Source of the DNA: Caldifarciminota bacterium
GTDB lineage: Bacteria > Hydrothermota > Hydrothermia > LBFQ01 > DSFT01
DNA length: 7,812 bases
NCBI GenBank assembly: GCA_015494735.1
Contig: WGAQ01000135.1
Coordinates: forward strand, 1-7,812
Direction of reading: 5' to 3'
Below are positions 1-5,767 of this stretch, in pieces (position 1 is the first letter of the stretch; each line of letters opens with the position of its first letter). Under the pieces are notes generated by a model. The model saw only the letters and a list, made by a program, of their open reading frames with translations, was not told the origin of the DNA and did no database searches. Both the position numbers and the translations under genes were made by a program.

Positions 1-2
1 CT

Positions 3-572
3 GTTATTTCACCCATATACTCCCCGCTGATATCTCTGGAGTTGCTGGTGAAGGATGTGAGAAATATGCGGGATGAGATGGATTTCCTGTTCCGTATGTC
101 CCCTTTCGAGCGCAGGATTTTCGTGAATTCGCCGGTTTACGATAATCCTTACAGGCCCCGTTATGTGGTGCTGCCCTTCGGGGCTTCCGATGGTGTAAGT
201 TATGGAGACCCTTTAGTGGTCCTGTCCTGCGTCGTGGGTAAAGTTATCAGCGTCTCTTCCCACAGGTCGATAGCCATTACTATAAACGACCCCTCCCTCT
301 CCATACCGGTCTACGATAGCAGGAGCGAACTCCTGTCCAGAGTCGTGGGTGGAAATCCCCCTTACATGGAACACCTGAATGGTCAGGATGTGAGAAAGGG
401 AGACACCCTCTATACATCCGGCCTCGGGGGGATGTTCCCGGAGGGGTTGATGGTGGGGTACGTGGGGGAAGTCCTGTATGAGGAAGGAGGTGTGGTGAGG
501 AGGAGGGTCATACCTGCATGCAGCCTTGATAAGTTGAATCGCTTCCATATAATCCGGAGGGGTTGGGATTAA
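3..572 (+). CDS. mreC: Rod shape-determining protein MreC, C-terminal 189 residues (5' end outside window)
   Basis: The reading frame is open to the left edge, so the N-terminus with its membrane anchor is missing; a TTG at 42 is internal to the open frame and unlikely to be the true start. MreC is a periplasmic, inner-membrane-anchored scaffold of the elongasome that links MreB to the peptidoglycan synthases. The visible part begins with a short stretch (ISPIYSPLISLELLVKD) fitting the end of the anchor and the start of the coiled coil. It continues into the two small beta-barrel subdomains: first GVSYGDPLVVLSCVVGKV, then the hallmark TSGLGGMFPEGLMVG at visible residues 138-152. About 190 residues fits the soluble part of a family of roughly 230-300 aa. 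The usual neighbours mreD, pbp2 and rodA do not follow; sucD does, 9 nt downstream. Family assignment is from motif recognition; confidence is high for MreC. Confidence 0.86.
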   Translation, partial: VISPIYSPLISLELLVKDVRNMRDEMDFLFRMSPFERRIFVNSPVYDNPYRPRYVVLPFGASDGVSYGDPLVVLSCVVGKVISVSSHRSIAITINDPSLSIPVYDSRSELLSRVVGGNPPYMEHLNGQDVRKGDTLYTSGLGGMFPEGLMVGYVGEVLYEEGGVVRRRVIPACSLDKLNRFHIIRRGWD

Positions 573-581
573 ACTTTTGAC
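569..581 (+). promoter_or_regulatory. Candidate leaderless -10 element before sucD
   Basis: TTAAAC (569-574) lies 7 nt upstream of the sucD ATG and overlaps the mreC stop codon. The following TTTTGAC abuts the ATG and nearly matches the equivalent stretch before the porin gene (TTTCGAC). The only Shine-Dalgarno-like string, GGAGG at 556-560, is 21 nt from the ATG, too far for normal use. No convincing -35 hexamer is seen. This is a weak, inferred site. Confidence 0.3.
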
Positions 582-1451
582 ATGGCTATACTCGTTGGAA
601 AGGATACAAGACTCATCGTTCAGGGAATAACCGGCAGGGATGGTTCCTTCCATACCCGTTTGATGAAGGAATACGGAACCAACGTGGTGGGTGGCGTGAC
701 TCCCGGAAAGGGGGGAATGGAGGTGGAAGGGGTTCCGGTATTCGACACGGTTAAGGAGGCTGTGGAGAAAACGGATGCCAACACATCCATCATCTTCGTC
801 CCTGCCAGATTTGCAGCCGATGCTATAATGGAGGCTGCCGATGCCGGAATAAAACTCATCGTTGCCATAACCGAAGGCATTCCCATACACGATATGCTGA
901 AGGTAAGGGCCTATCTCGACCAGAAGGGAGCCCGCCTCATAGGTCCCAACTGCCCCGGACTCATAACCCCTGAGGAGGCGAAGGTGGGAATAATGCCCGG
1001 TCATATATTCAGGAGGGGAAGAATCGGTGTGGTCTCGAGGAGCGGAACCCTCACCTACGAAATCGTTTCCCATCTTACCGCGAGCGGATTTGGTCAGTCC
1101 ACTGCCATCGGCATCGGAGGGGACCCCATAATCGGAACCAAATTCATAGATGTACTCCGGATGTTCAAGGAGGACCCGGAGACGGAAGCTGTCGTCCTGA
1201 TTGGAGAGATTGGTGGAACGGATGAGCAGGATGCAGCCGAGTATATCGGCAGGGAATTCGACAAGCCCGTTGTGGCATTCATCGCAGGACGCACCGCTCC
1301 CAAGGAGAAGAGGATGGGACATGCCGGTGCCATCATAGCCGGTGGAGAGGGGACTGCGGAGGAGAAGATAAAGGCTTTTGAAAGGGTCGGTGTCAGGGTG
1401 GCCGACCTCCCGGAGCAGGTTCCTCAGATTCTGAAGGAGATTCTTAAGTAA
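582..1451 (+). CDS. sucD: Succinyl-CoA synthetase (succinate-CoA ligase), alpha subunit
   Basis: This 289-aa protein has the usual family length. With the beta subunit it interconverts succinyl-CoA, ADP (or GDP) and phosphate with succinate, CoA and ATP (or GTP) in the TCA cycle, in the cytoplasm. The N-terminal CoA-binding Rossmann domain shows GITGRDGSFHT (15-25) and GGVTPGKGG (37-45). GPNCPG is at 121-126, SRSGTLTYE at 152-160, and the phospho-histidine loop GHAGA has the catalytic His at 247. The start is fixed by homology of the N-terminus (MAILVGKDTRLIVQGITG). All expected catalytic motifs are intact. It lies 9 nt after mreC, and the beta-subunit gene sucC, normally immediately upstream, is absent from the window. 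No good ribosome-binding site precedes it. A hairpin terminator begins 1 nt after the stop. Confidence 0.97.
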   Translation: MAILVGKDTRLIVQGITGRDGSFHTRLMKEYGTNVVGGVTPGKGGMEVEGVPVFDTVKEAVEKTDANTSIIFVPARFAADAIMEAADAGIKLIVAITEGIPIHDMLKVRAYLDQKGARLIGPNCPGLITPEEAKVGIMPGHIFRRGRIGVVSRSGTLTYEIVSHLTASGFGQSTAIGIGGDPIIGTKFIDVLRMFKEDPETEAVVLIGEIGGTDEQDAAEYIGREFDKPVVAFIAGRTAPKEKRMGHAGAIIAGGEGTAEEKIKAFERVGVRVADLPEQVPQILKEILK

Positions 1452-1452
1452 T

Positions 1453-1469
1453 CGGGGGATTTTCCCCCG
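1453..1469 (+). terminator. Intrinsic-type terminator after sucD
   Basis: A perfect 7-bp stem (CGGGGGA with TCCCCCG) closes a 3-nt T loop and starts 1 nt after the sucD stop. It is followed by TCCCTTTCCCTT, a pyrimidine-rich tail rather than a true U-tract. Position and symmetry support a terminator for the mreC-sucD unit. Confidence 0.7.
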
Positions 1470-1531
1470 TCCCTTTCCCTTATCGTATTCGAATGTGAAC
1501 GGGAATTCTGGGGGATGGATTGCAATGAAAT

Positions 1532-1548
1532 GGGGGCGGACAGCCCCC
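1532..1548 (-). terminator. Intrinsic-type terminator of the porin gene
   Basis: Stem GGGGGC/GCCCCC (6 bp) with a 5-nt loop, 10 nt beyond the stop of the minus-strand porin gene. Read on the minus strand it is followed by ATTTCATT, a short T-rich tail. It faces the sucD terminator across about 60 bp, the usual arrangement for convergent genes. Confidence 0.65.
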
Positions 1549-1558
1549 GAAACACAGA

Positions 1559-2497
1559 TTAGAACTTCACTTCCATATCCAGACCTATAGCCTGATTCTT
1601 TACAGTTCCATCTCCATTGAGTTCGTACTTGTAATCCAGAGCCACCTTGTACTTCTTGCTGAGCCTGTAGACGAATCCGGCCAGGAGATACCTGTTATTT
1701 ATCGTCTTCAGACCGCTGTCCCCAAATATATCGTACCTTACGAACAGGCAGTTGCCCTTGATGGGAAGGACTGCAAAGGCGCTGAACACATCTGCGTTGG
1801 CGTAATAAGTTCCTATTCCAGCATTCTTGCTGGTGAAGTACTCGGTGTAGAAGATGAAGCCCTTGAAGTTGACGGAAAGGGCTCCTCCGAAGATGGTCCT
1901 GGTATCGGTCACTGTTAGTGTATCCGAGAGCGTGTACTTGGGAGAACCTACCTGGCCATATCCATGTATCTGAACCCTGGCAGCCTCTATGGGGAGATTG
2001 AGGGTGAGCCTGCCCAGAAAGTCCTTACCGTAGGAAACTTCCTGGTGCTTATACCCTTCTCCGGTGTATATACCCAGGTGGGTGCTGAAGAGGTTGCCGG
2101 AGTACTTGACGGACACACCCCTGTCGGCGGTGGTCAGCAGTTTGTAGTGATGGGCGGCCATCTTTTCGATGAATCTGTACTTCCAGTAGTGCTTCATTAT
2201 GTAGCCCAGATAGGGGGTGGAGTGCTGTCCGAAGTAGAAGTGGAACTTGTCCTTCACCAGTTCGGCATAGGCGTACTTGGTGTAGAGGTAGTACATTCCG
2301 CTGGACTTGTAATCTATATCGGGGGTGAAGCGGAACTTCAGAGCCATATCCTCCGTCTCCAGAACCTTGGCCTTGAAGTTGATATACACCCTGGTTACCC
2401 TGAAATCGGAATACTCTTTGTTGAACTGATGATAGTAACCAAGGTAGGCCTTACCGCTCAGGTCCACACCGGCTATCAAAGTTAGCAGTACCATCAT
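1559..2497 (-). CDS. Outer-membrane beta-barrel, phosphate-selective-porin (OprO/OprP)-like
   Basis: About 312 aa from the start chosen here. It has no recognised catalytic motif but shows the pattern of a porin: alternating hydrophobic/polar strands rich in Tyr and Phe throughout, and a terminal phenylalanine (DMEVKF), the classical C-terminal barrel signature. GQHSTPYLG followed by WKYRFIEK, then DRGVSVKY and GIYTGEGY, are the landmarks that recall the OprO/OprP family. The protein probably sits in the outer membrane and passes small solutes; the substrate cannot be read from the sequence. The chosen start (tandem ATG ATG at 2497-2492) gives MMVLLTLIAGVDLSG, a very short signal peptide, and has TATAAT 7 nt upstream. 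An in-frame ATG at 2560 adds 21 AT-rich codons with charged residues and has a weak AGGGA 5 nt upstream, so it remains possible. The gene is divergent from the protease operon and convergent with sucD. Confidence 0.8.
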   Translation of the reverse strand: MMVLLTLIAGVDLSGKAYLGYYHQFNKEYSDFRVTRVYINFKAKVLETEDMALKFRFTPDIDYKSSGMYYLYTKYAYAELVKDKFHFYFGQHSTPYLGYIMKHYWKYRFIEKMAAHHYKLLTTADRGVSVKYSGNLFSTHLGIYTGEGYKHQEVSYGKDFLGRLTLNLPIEAARVQIHGYGQVGSPKYTLSDTLTVTDTRTIFGGALSVNFKGFIFYTEYFTSKNAGIGTYYANADVFSAFAVLPIKGNCLFVRYDIFGDSGLKTINNRYLLAGFVYRLSKKYKVALDYKYELNGDGTVKNQAIGLDMEVKF

Positions 2498-2510
2498 GTC
2501 GAAAATTATA
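2498..2510 (-). promoter_or_regulatory. Candidate leaderless -10 (TATAAT) at the porin start
   Basis: On the minus strand a perfect TATAAT (2510-2505) is separated by 7 nt (TTTCGAC) from the tandem ATG ATG. This spacing would put the transcript start at or next to the first base of the start codon. No Shine-Dalgarno string precedes this ATG. A -35 hexamer at the usual distance is not recognisable. Confidence 0.4.
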
Positions 2511-2595
2511 AAGGGGTGGTTAAGAATTCTTATAATTACGAAATGGTCTTCTGATGCCATTTGTGTCCCTTTTGTTCACCCGTTGAATCGAAAAA

Positions 2596-2624
2596 ATTTA
2601 ATAATTTACAGAAATTGTCTTCAA
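2596..2624 (-). promoter_or_regulatory. Candidate sigma-70-like promoter for the porin gene
   Basis: On the minus strand TTGAAG (2624-2619) and TTAAAT (2601-2596) are separated by exactly 17 nt; each matches 4 of 6 consensus bases. A start near 2589 would give a leader of about 30 nt to the ATG at 2560, which has AGGGA 5 nt upstream. If real, it favours the longer porin start. AT-rich DNA yields such matches by chance. Confidence 0.3.
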
Positions 2625-2636
2625 AATTCGTATAGT
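2605..2636 (+). promoter_or_regulatory. Weak promoter candidate for the protease operon
   Basis: TTTACA (2605-2610, 5/6 to TTGACA) and TATAGT (2631-2636, 5/6 to TATAAT) have a long 20-nt spacer. It would give a leader of about 195 nt carrying the hairpin at 2717-2740. The spacer is outside the usual sigma-70 range, although Bacteroidota-type promoters tolerate about 20. An alternative -10, TAAAAT at 2807-2812, lies much closer to the gene. Confidence 0.22.
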
Positions 2637-2716
2637 GATGCAATACATTTGTGGAATATGCCCGCCATCTGTGTGAATTTACAGACAGCAGGGTTATGTG
2701 GTTGGTGGAAAAATAT

Positions 2717-2740
2717 CCGGGTTCGTGCATCGAGCCCCGG
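2717..2740 (+). promoter_or_regulatory. Strong bulged hairpin in the protease-operon leader
   Basis: CCGGG (2717-2721) pairs with CCCGG (2736-2740). After a single bulged C (2735), four further pairs (TTCG with CGAG, one of them G-T) extend the stem to 9 bp around the 5-nt loop TGCAT. It lies about 100 nt upstream of the protease start and is not followed by a T-run, so it does not look like a simple terminator. A structured 5' leader or attenuation element is possible; no known riboswitch is recognised. Confidence 0.4.
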
Positions 2741-2760
2741 ACGTCGTATCTCTGGTTTTG

Positions 2761-2773
2761 CATTGCCGCAATG
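2761..2773. promoter_or_regulatory. 13-bp palindrome (CATTGC-C-GCAATG), possible operator
   Basis: Two perfect 6-bp arms flank one central base, 65 nt upstream of the protease start. The 1-nt centre is too tight for an RNA hairpin with full arms, so a protein-binding DNA site is the more natural reading. No regulator gene is in the window to link it to. Confidence 0.35.
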
Positions 2774-2816
2774 ACGCTATATGCATCGTTCTTCGAAGGT
2801 ATGCTGTAAAATTTGC

Positions 2817-2823
2817 AAAGGAG
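2817..2823 (+). promoter_or_regulatory. Shine-Dalgarno AAAGGAG of the protease gene, ambiguous start
   Basis: The only strong ribosome-binding string before the protease. It is 3 nt from an in-frame GTG (2827) and 15 nt from the in-frame ATG (2839); neither distance is ideal. It rules out the much longer frame opening at 2698, because the site lies downstream of that start. Confidence 0.5.
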
Positions 2824-2838
2824 TTAGTGGTTCAGTTT

Positions 2839-5766
2839 ATGGTATCGATTTTTTTGCTCTTACAGAGCCCCGTTGAAAAGACGGTTCTGGAGAGGACCAT
2901 ACGGGTAAAGAAGGAAATCGGAAAACTGAATCACATATACAACCAGCCCGATTTTTACCTCGGAAGATTCGCCAGAAATATTCCCGCATCCGATACCCTC
3001 ACCTACTGCATCATCGCCCTGAGGGTGGAGTTCCAGAAGGAAGAGCCTGACGACTCCCTGACCACGGGAGATGGCACCTTCGACACCACTTCCTATGGAA
3101 TCCCCGGCACCTTTACATACAAGCCGCCTTACGATAGCCTTTATTTCGTCTCCCTTATGGAATTTGCGAAGCAGTACTACGAGGATATAACCTTCGGAAG
3201 AATACGGTTCAGTTATCTGGTCCTTCCCGTGGTGCGAGTCCCCCATACGATCAGGTACTACGGGGATTATCAGTTCTTCGGTCAGGGAATAACTTCCTTC
3301 TTCAGGGATGCCATCAGGGCGGTGGACGAGCAGACGGACATAGTATTCAGCGACCTTATATACGACTGTCCCAATTCCACGGGGCTGGTCTTTCCCAGAA
3401 TACTCATATTCTTCGCCGGTGGAGCCTATCAGACTGATGTGAGGGGAGATTCCCCCTACGACCTCCCGGCCGTTACCATCTACTCGGGTGCCCTCGATTA
3501 TTACCTGGGGGAGCCATACATAATTGCCAACGGGGGCAGGGACACCATATACGATGCCACTCTCATGCCCATGACCATGAGTCAGGACAGCGTGGTCATC
3601 GGTGTTCACGGGACGCTGGTCCACGAACTCAATCACCTTATGTTCTTTACCAACGATGTTTACGATTATAACTTCCTGGGAACCGGTGCGGGATACTATG
3701 ACCTCATGGCGACGGGAGGATATGGAGGAGACATCAGGGTCTCCTATCCCGATACCACCCTCTATGTCCCTGAAGGGTTTCTGCCCACCCGCCCGGGAGC
3801 ATACACCCTCCTATATATGGACAGCATACAGACCCTTATATGTCCCACGTGCCAGAGGATAGTGGAGCCCTCCGAGGTGGTGGATATTCATTCCAGAAAT
3901 GCATCCCGGGCTGTGAATTATACCATAACTCCCCCTTCCGGAACCCCCTCCTATTACAGGGTGTGGCTGGACCCGGATGAGTATTACCTGATCGAGTTCA
4001 GGAAGAGGGAACTGGTGGAGGACAGTGTGGTCAACTTCATCTGGAACGACGACAGTACGCTGATATACGGCGTTTACGATGGGGAATGGGACTTCTCCCT
4101 TCCAGGAGAGGGGCTTCTGGTGTGGCATATCGATGAGAACATCATAGATTCCATGGGGTGGGAGCATCAGAGCGCCCGTCCGATGGGGGTGGATTTGATG
4201 GAAGCTGACGGCGTTCAGGACTTCGAGTACTACTACGGGAACTTCACCGCATGGTGGAAGGGGACCCCCTACGACCCCTACTGGTCCGGAAACAGGGACA
4301 TGCTGGACGAAACCACATTCCCATCCACCCTTTCCAATGAGAGGAAGAGGACCGGATGGAGGATATTCTCCATCTCTCCGGTCTCCACCACCATGAGTTT
4401 TTCCATAGAGAACACCCTTCAGTCCGGGTATTTCCACCCCTTCGGTACCAATTACAGATTTTCCAGAACCTTCGTCGTGCCCCACGATGTGGATGGGGAT
4501 GGCAATCAGGAAGCGGTGGTTCTGATGGATGTCCATGTGGATACCGTGGACCCGCAGAATCTTCAGGTGAATCTGAGGAGTATGCTCGTGGTGGTGGACA
4601 GCAGTGCCCGGCCCCTGGTGGCGGAGAGGACATTCATCAGGGGAGCCCAGTACTTCTGGTACGATTATGTATTCCACTATCCGCCTCTGGTTTACGACTT
4701 CAACGGGAACGGTTCCGCCGAAATATACCTGGGAAGCGTGGATGGAAAGATATACGCGTACGAGGTGACTTCTTCTCTGACCCCGGTCTCCGGATATCCG
4801 ATTTCCATGGGGTATCCGGTCAGGGGATGTCTGCGCCGCGTTGGCCCGTACATTTTGGCCGGTCTGGATGATGGAAATCTCGTCCTCGTGGACCCTCTCA
4901 CGGGAAGTGTGGAATCTTCCTTCAATACCCATCAGCCCGCAACTGCATGTCCTCTGGTGGTCTCCGATACCATTTATTACCAGTCCCCCGATGGGATTTT
5001 CTATGTCCTGGATGGGAACCTGAATCTCCTTTCTTCCACCCCTCTGGAGAACCTTCCCAATCCCACCAATATTATGCCCGTTCTGGTCAATGGCAGGATA
5101 TACACCGCCACAGAGAATTATCTCTGGATTCTGGACAGGGATTTGAATGTCCTGAAGAGGGTCCCCATAGAGGCCCTTCCTCTGGAGATGTCCTTCGCGT
5201 CCGATGGTATCCTTTTATTCACTGCCGGGGGTGTTTACCTGTATGGATTCGATGGCTCTCTGAAGGGGAAGTTGAAGGAGGAGGGGCTGTTTGGCGTATC
5301 CGCCCCCGGGCCCATGGTGGGACCCTATGAATTCGATTACTCCTGGAATGCGCAGGTGGCATATCCAGCCATCCTTTCGGCGAATGGCAACTATTACTAC
5401 ATTTTTGCCGATGCGAAGGGGAACGTGTACTCTTATCGCCTGGATGAAGCGGAGGTGCTGGTCTCCTCCTACTACGACAGGACCACTTCGGTTGAGGTGG
5501 CCGGTGGTTCCGAAGTGTCCCCCTATGTTTATCCCAATCCCGTTCCCTCCGGAGTTGTTCCCATCGTCAGGTTTTCCGCCAGCGCAGGTGAGAGAGTTCG
5601 CATAATGGTTCTGGACTTCTCGGGCAGGAAGGTTCTGGAGAAGACCTACGATGTACCCATGGACGGGATTCAGGAAGTCCCCATAGAGGCCGATTACATG
5701 AGGGGAGCATACTTCGTCATAGTTGAGGGAAAGGGCAGGGCGAAATTCTTCGTAAAAGGGAGGTGA
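2839..5766 (+). CDS. Secreted M6-like metalloprotease with beta-propeller and T9SS-like C-terminal sorting domain
   Basis: 975 aa from ATG 2839 (979 from GTG 2827). The N-terminus is a very short signal-like stretch, MVSIFLLLQSPVEK. TTGDGTFDTT (75-84) is a phrase typical of secreted M6-like proteins of FCB-type bacteria. The zinc site is HELNH at 262-266 with Asp273, followed by the M6 feature YYDLMATGG (286-294). LPGEGLLVWHID (421-432) and GVDLMEADG (450-458) are further immune-inhibitor-A-type landmarks. A Ca-type loop DVDGDGNQE (550-558) and DFNGNGSAE (620-628) lead into at least six propeller-like repeats of about 40 residues: DGKIYAYE 635, DGNLVLVD 678, DGIFYVLD 718, YLWILD 761, GVYLYGFD 798 and GNVYSYRLD 861. 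The end (about 896-975) is a type IX sorting/FlgD-Ig-like domain opening with YPNP (898-901) and ending KFFVKGR. It should cut extracellular proteins after export and attachment to the cell surface. It is first in an operon, 1 nt before the ankyrin gene. The family call is strong; substrate and secretion route are inferred. Confidence 0.88.
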   Translation: MVSIFLLLQSPVEKTVLERTIRVKKEIGKLNHIYNQPDFYLGRFARNIPASDTLTYCIIALRVEFQKEEPDDSLTTGDGTFDTTSYGIPGTFTYKPPYDSLYFVSLMEFAKQYYEDITFGRIRFSYLVLPVVRVPHTIRYYGDYQFFGQGITSFFRDAIRAVDEQTDIVFSDLIYDCPNSTGLVFPRILIFFAGGAYQTDVRGDSPYDLPAVTIYSGALDYYLGEPYIIANGGRDTIYDATLMPMTMSQDSVVIGVHGTLVHELNHLMFFTNDVYDYNFLGTGAGYYDLMATGGYGGDIRVSYPDTTLYVPEGFLPTRPGAYTLLYMDSIQTLICPTCQRIVEPSEVVDIHSRNASRAVNYTITPPSGTPSYYRVWLDPDEYYLIEFRKRELVEDSVVNFIWNDDSTLIYGVYDGEWDFSLPGEGLLVWHIDENIIDSMGWEHQSARPMGVDLMEADGVQDFEYYYGNFTAWWKGTPYDPYWSGNRDMLDETTFPSTLSNERKRTGWRIFSISPVSTTMSFSIENTLQSGYFHPFGTNYRFSRTFVVPHDVDGDGNQEAVVLMDVHVDTVDPQNLQVNLRSMLVVVDSSARPLVAERTFIRGAQYFWYDYVFHYPPLVYDFNGNGSAEIYLGSVDGKIYAYEVTSSLTPVSGYPISMGYPVRGCLRRVGPYILAGLDDGNLVLVDPLTGSVESSFNTHQPATACPLVVSDTIYYQSPDGIFYVLDGNLNLLSSTPLENLPNPTNIMPVLVNGRIYTATENYLWILDRDLNVLKRVPIEALPLEMSFASDGILLFTAGGVYLYGFDGSLKGKLKEEGLFGVSAPGPMVGPYEFDYSWNAQVAYPAILSANGNYYYIFADAKGNVYSYRLDEAEVLVSSYYDRTTSVEVAGGSEVSPYVYPNPVPSGVVPIVRFSASAGERVRIMVLDFSGRKVLEKTYDVPMDGIQEVPIEADYMRGAYFVIVEGKGRAKFFVKGR
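5758..5763 (+). promoter_or_regulatory. Shine-Dalgarno of the ankyrin gene inside the protease 3' end
   Basis: GGGAGG is followed by TGAA and then ATG (5768). The site overlaps the last codons of the protease gene, whose TGA lies between it and the start, so translation of the two genes is likely coupled. Confidence 0.75.
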
Positions 5767-5767
5767 A

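Larger units (their letters stand above)
2498..2838. other. AT-rich divergent intergenic (control) region between porin and protease operon
   Basis: About 340 bp with no believable gene, clearly richer in A+T than the flanking coding DNA in its first half. It contains candidate promoters on each strand, a direct repeat of AATTTACAGA (2603-2612 and 2676-2685), an imperfect 18-bp dyad (2670-2687), a bulged GC-rich hairpin (2717-2740), a 13-bp palindrome (2761-2773) and an AAAGGAG ribosome-binding site (2817-2823). Short open frames on both strands here lack start signals and family resemblance. The divergent layout suggests shared control of the porin and the protease operon. Confidence 0.6.

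Noticed and set aside
213..1322. Long minus-strand open frame (369 codons) opposite mreC and sucD
   Set aside because: It is antisense to two well-recognised genes, shows no family resemblance and has low-complexity, His/Gly/Ser-rich composition typical of a codon-bias shadow.
2717..2740. Possible tRNA T-arm (GGGTTCG...)
   Set aside because: The stem-loop does not have a 7-nt T-loop, and no acceptor, anticodon or D arms can be folded around it.
2496..2774. Small open frames on both strands in the divergent intergenic region (plus 2496-2774, minus 2536-2763)
   Set aside because: They overlap each other and the promoters, lack convincing ribosome-binding sites, and have Trp/Cys/His-rich translations unlike the neighbouring genes.
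2741..2780. Degenerate copy of a dispersed repeat whose translation ends in ...RNDA (GCAATGACG at the 3' end)
   Set aside because: Only about ten bases match what I remember of such repeats; the rest differs and no second copy is in the window.
2698..2838. N-terminal extension of the protease to a GTG at 2698
   Set aside because: The added 47 residues are Cys/His/Arg-rich, cover the hairpin and palindrome, and lie upstream of the AAAGGAG site; the signal-like stretch begins at 2839.
3811..4932. Long minus-strand open frame (373 codons) opposite the protease
   Set aside because: The protease frame carries clear motifs throughout this stretch; the antisense translation has no recognisable domain or start signal.
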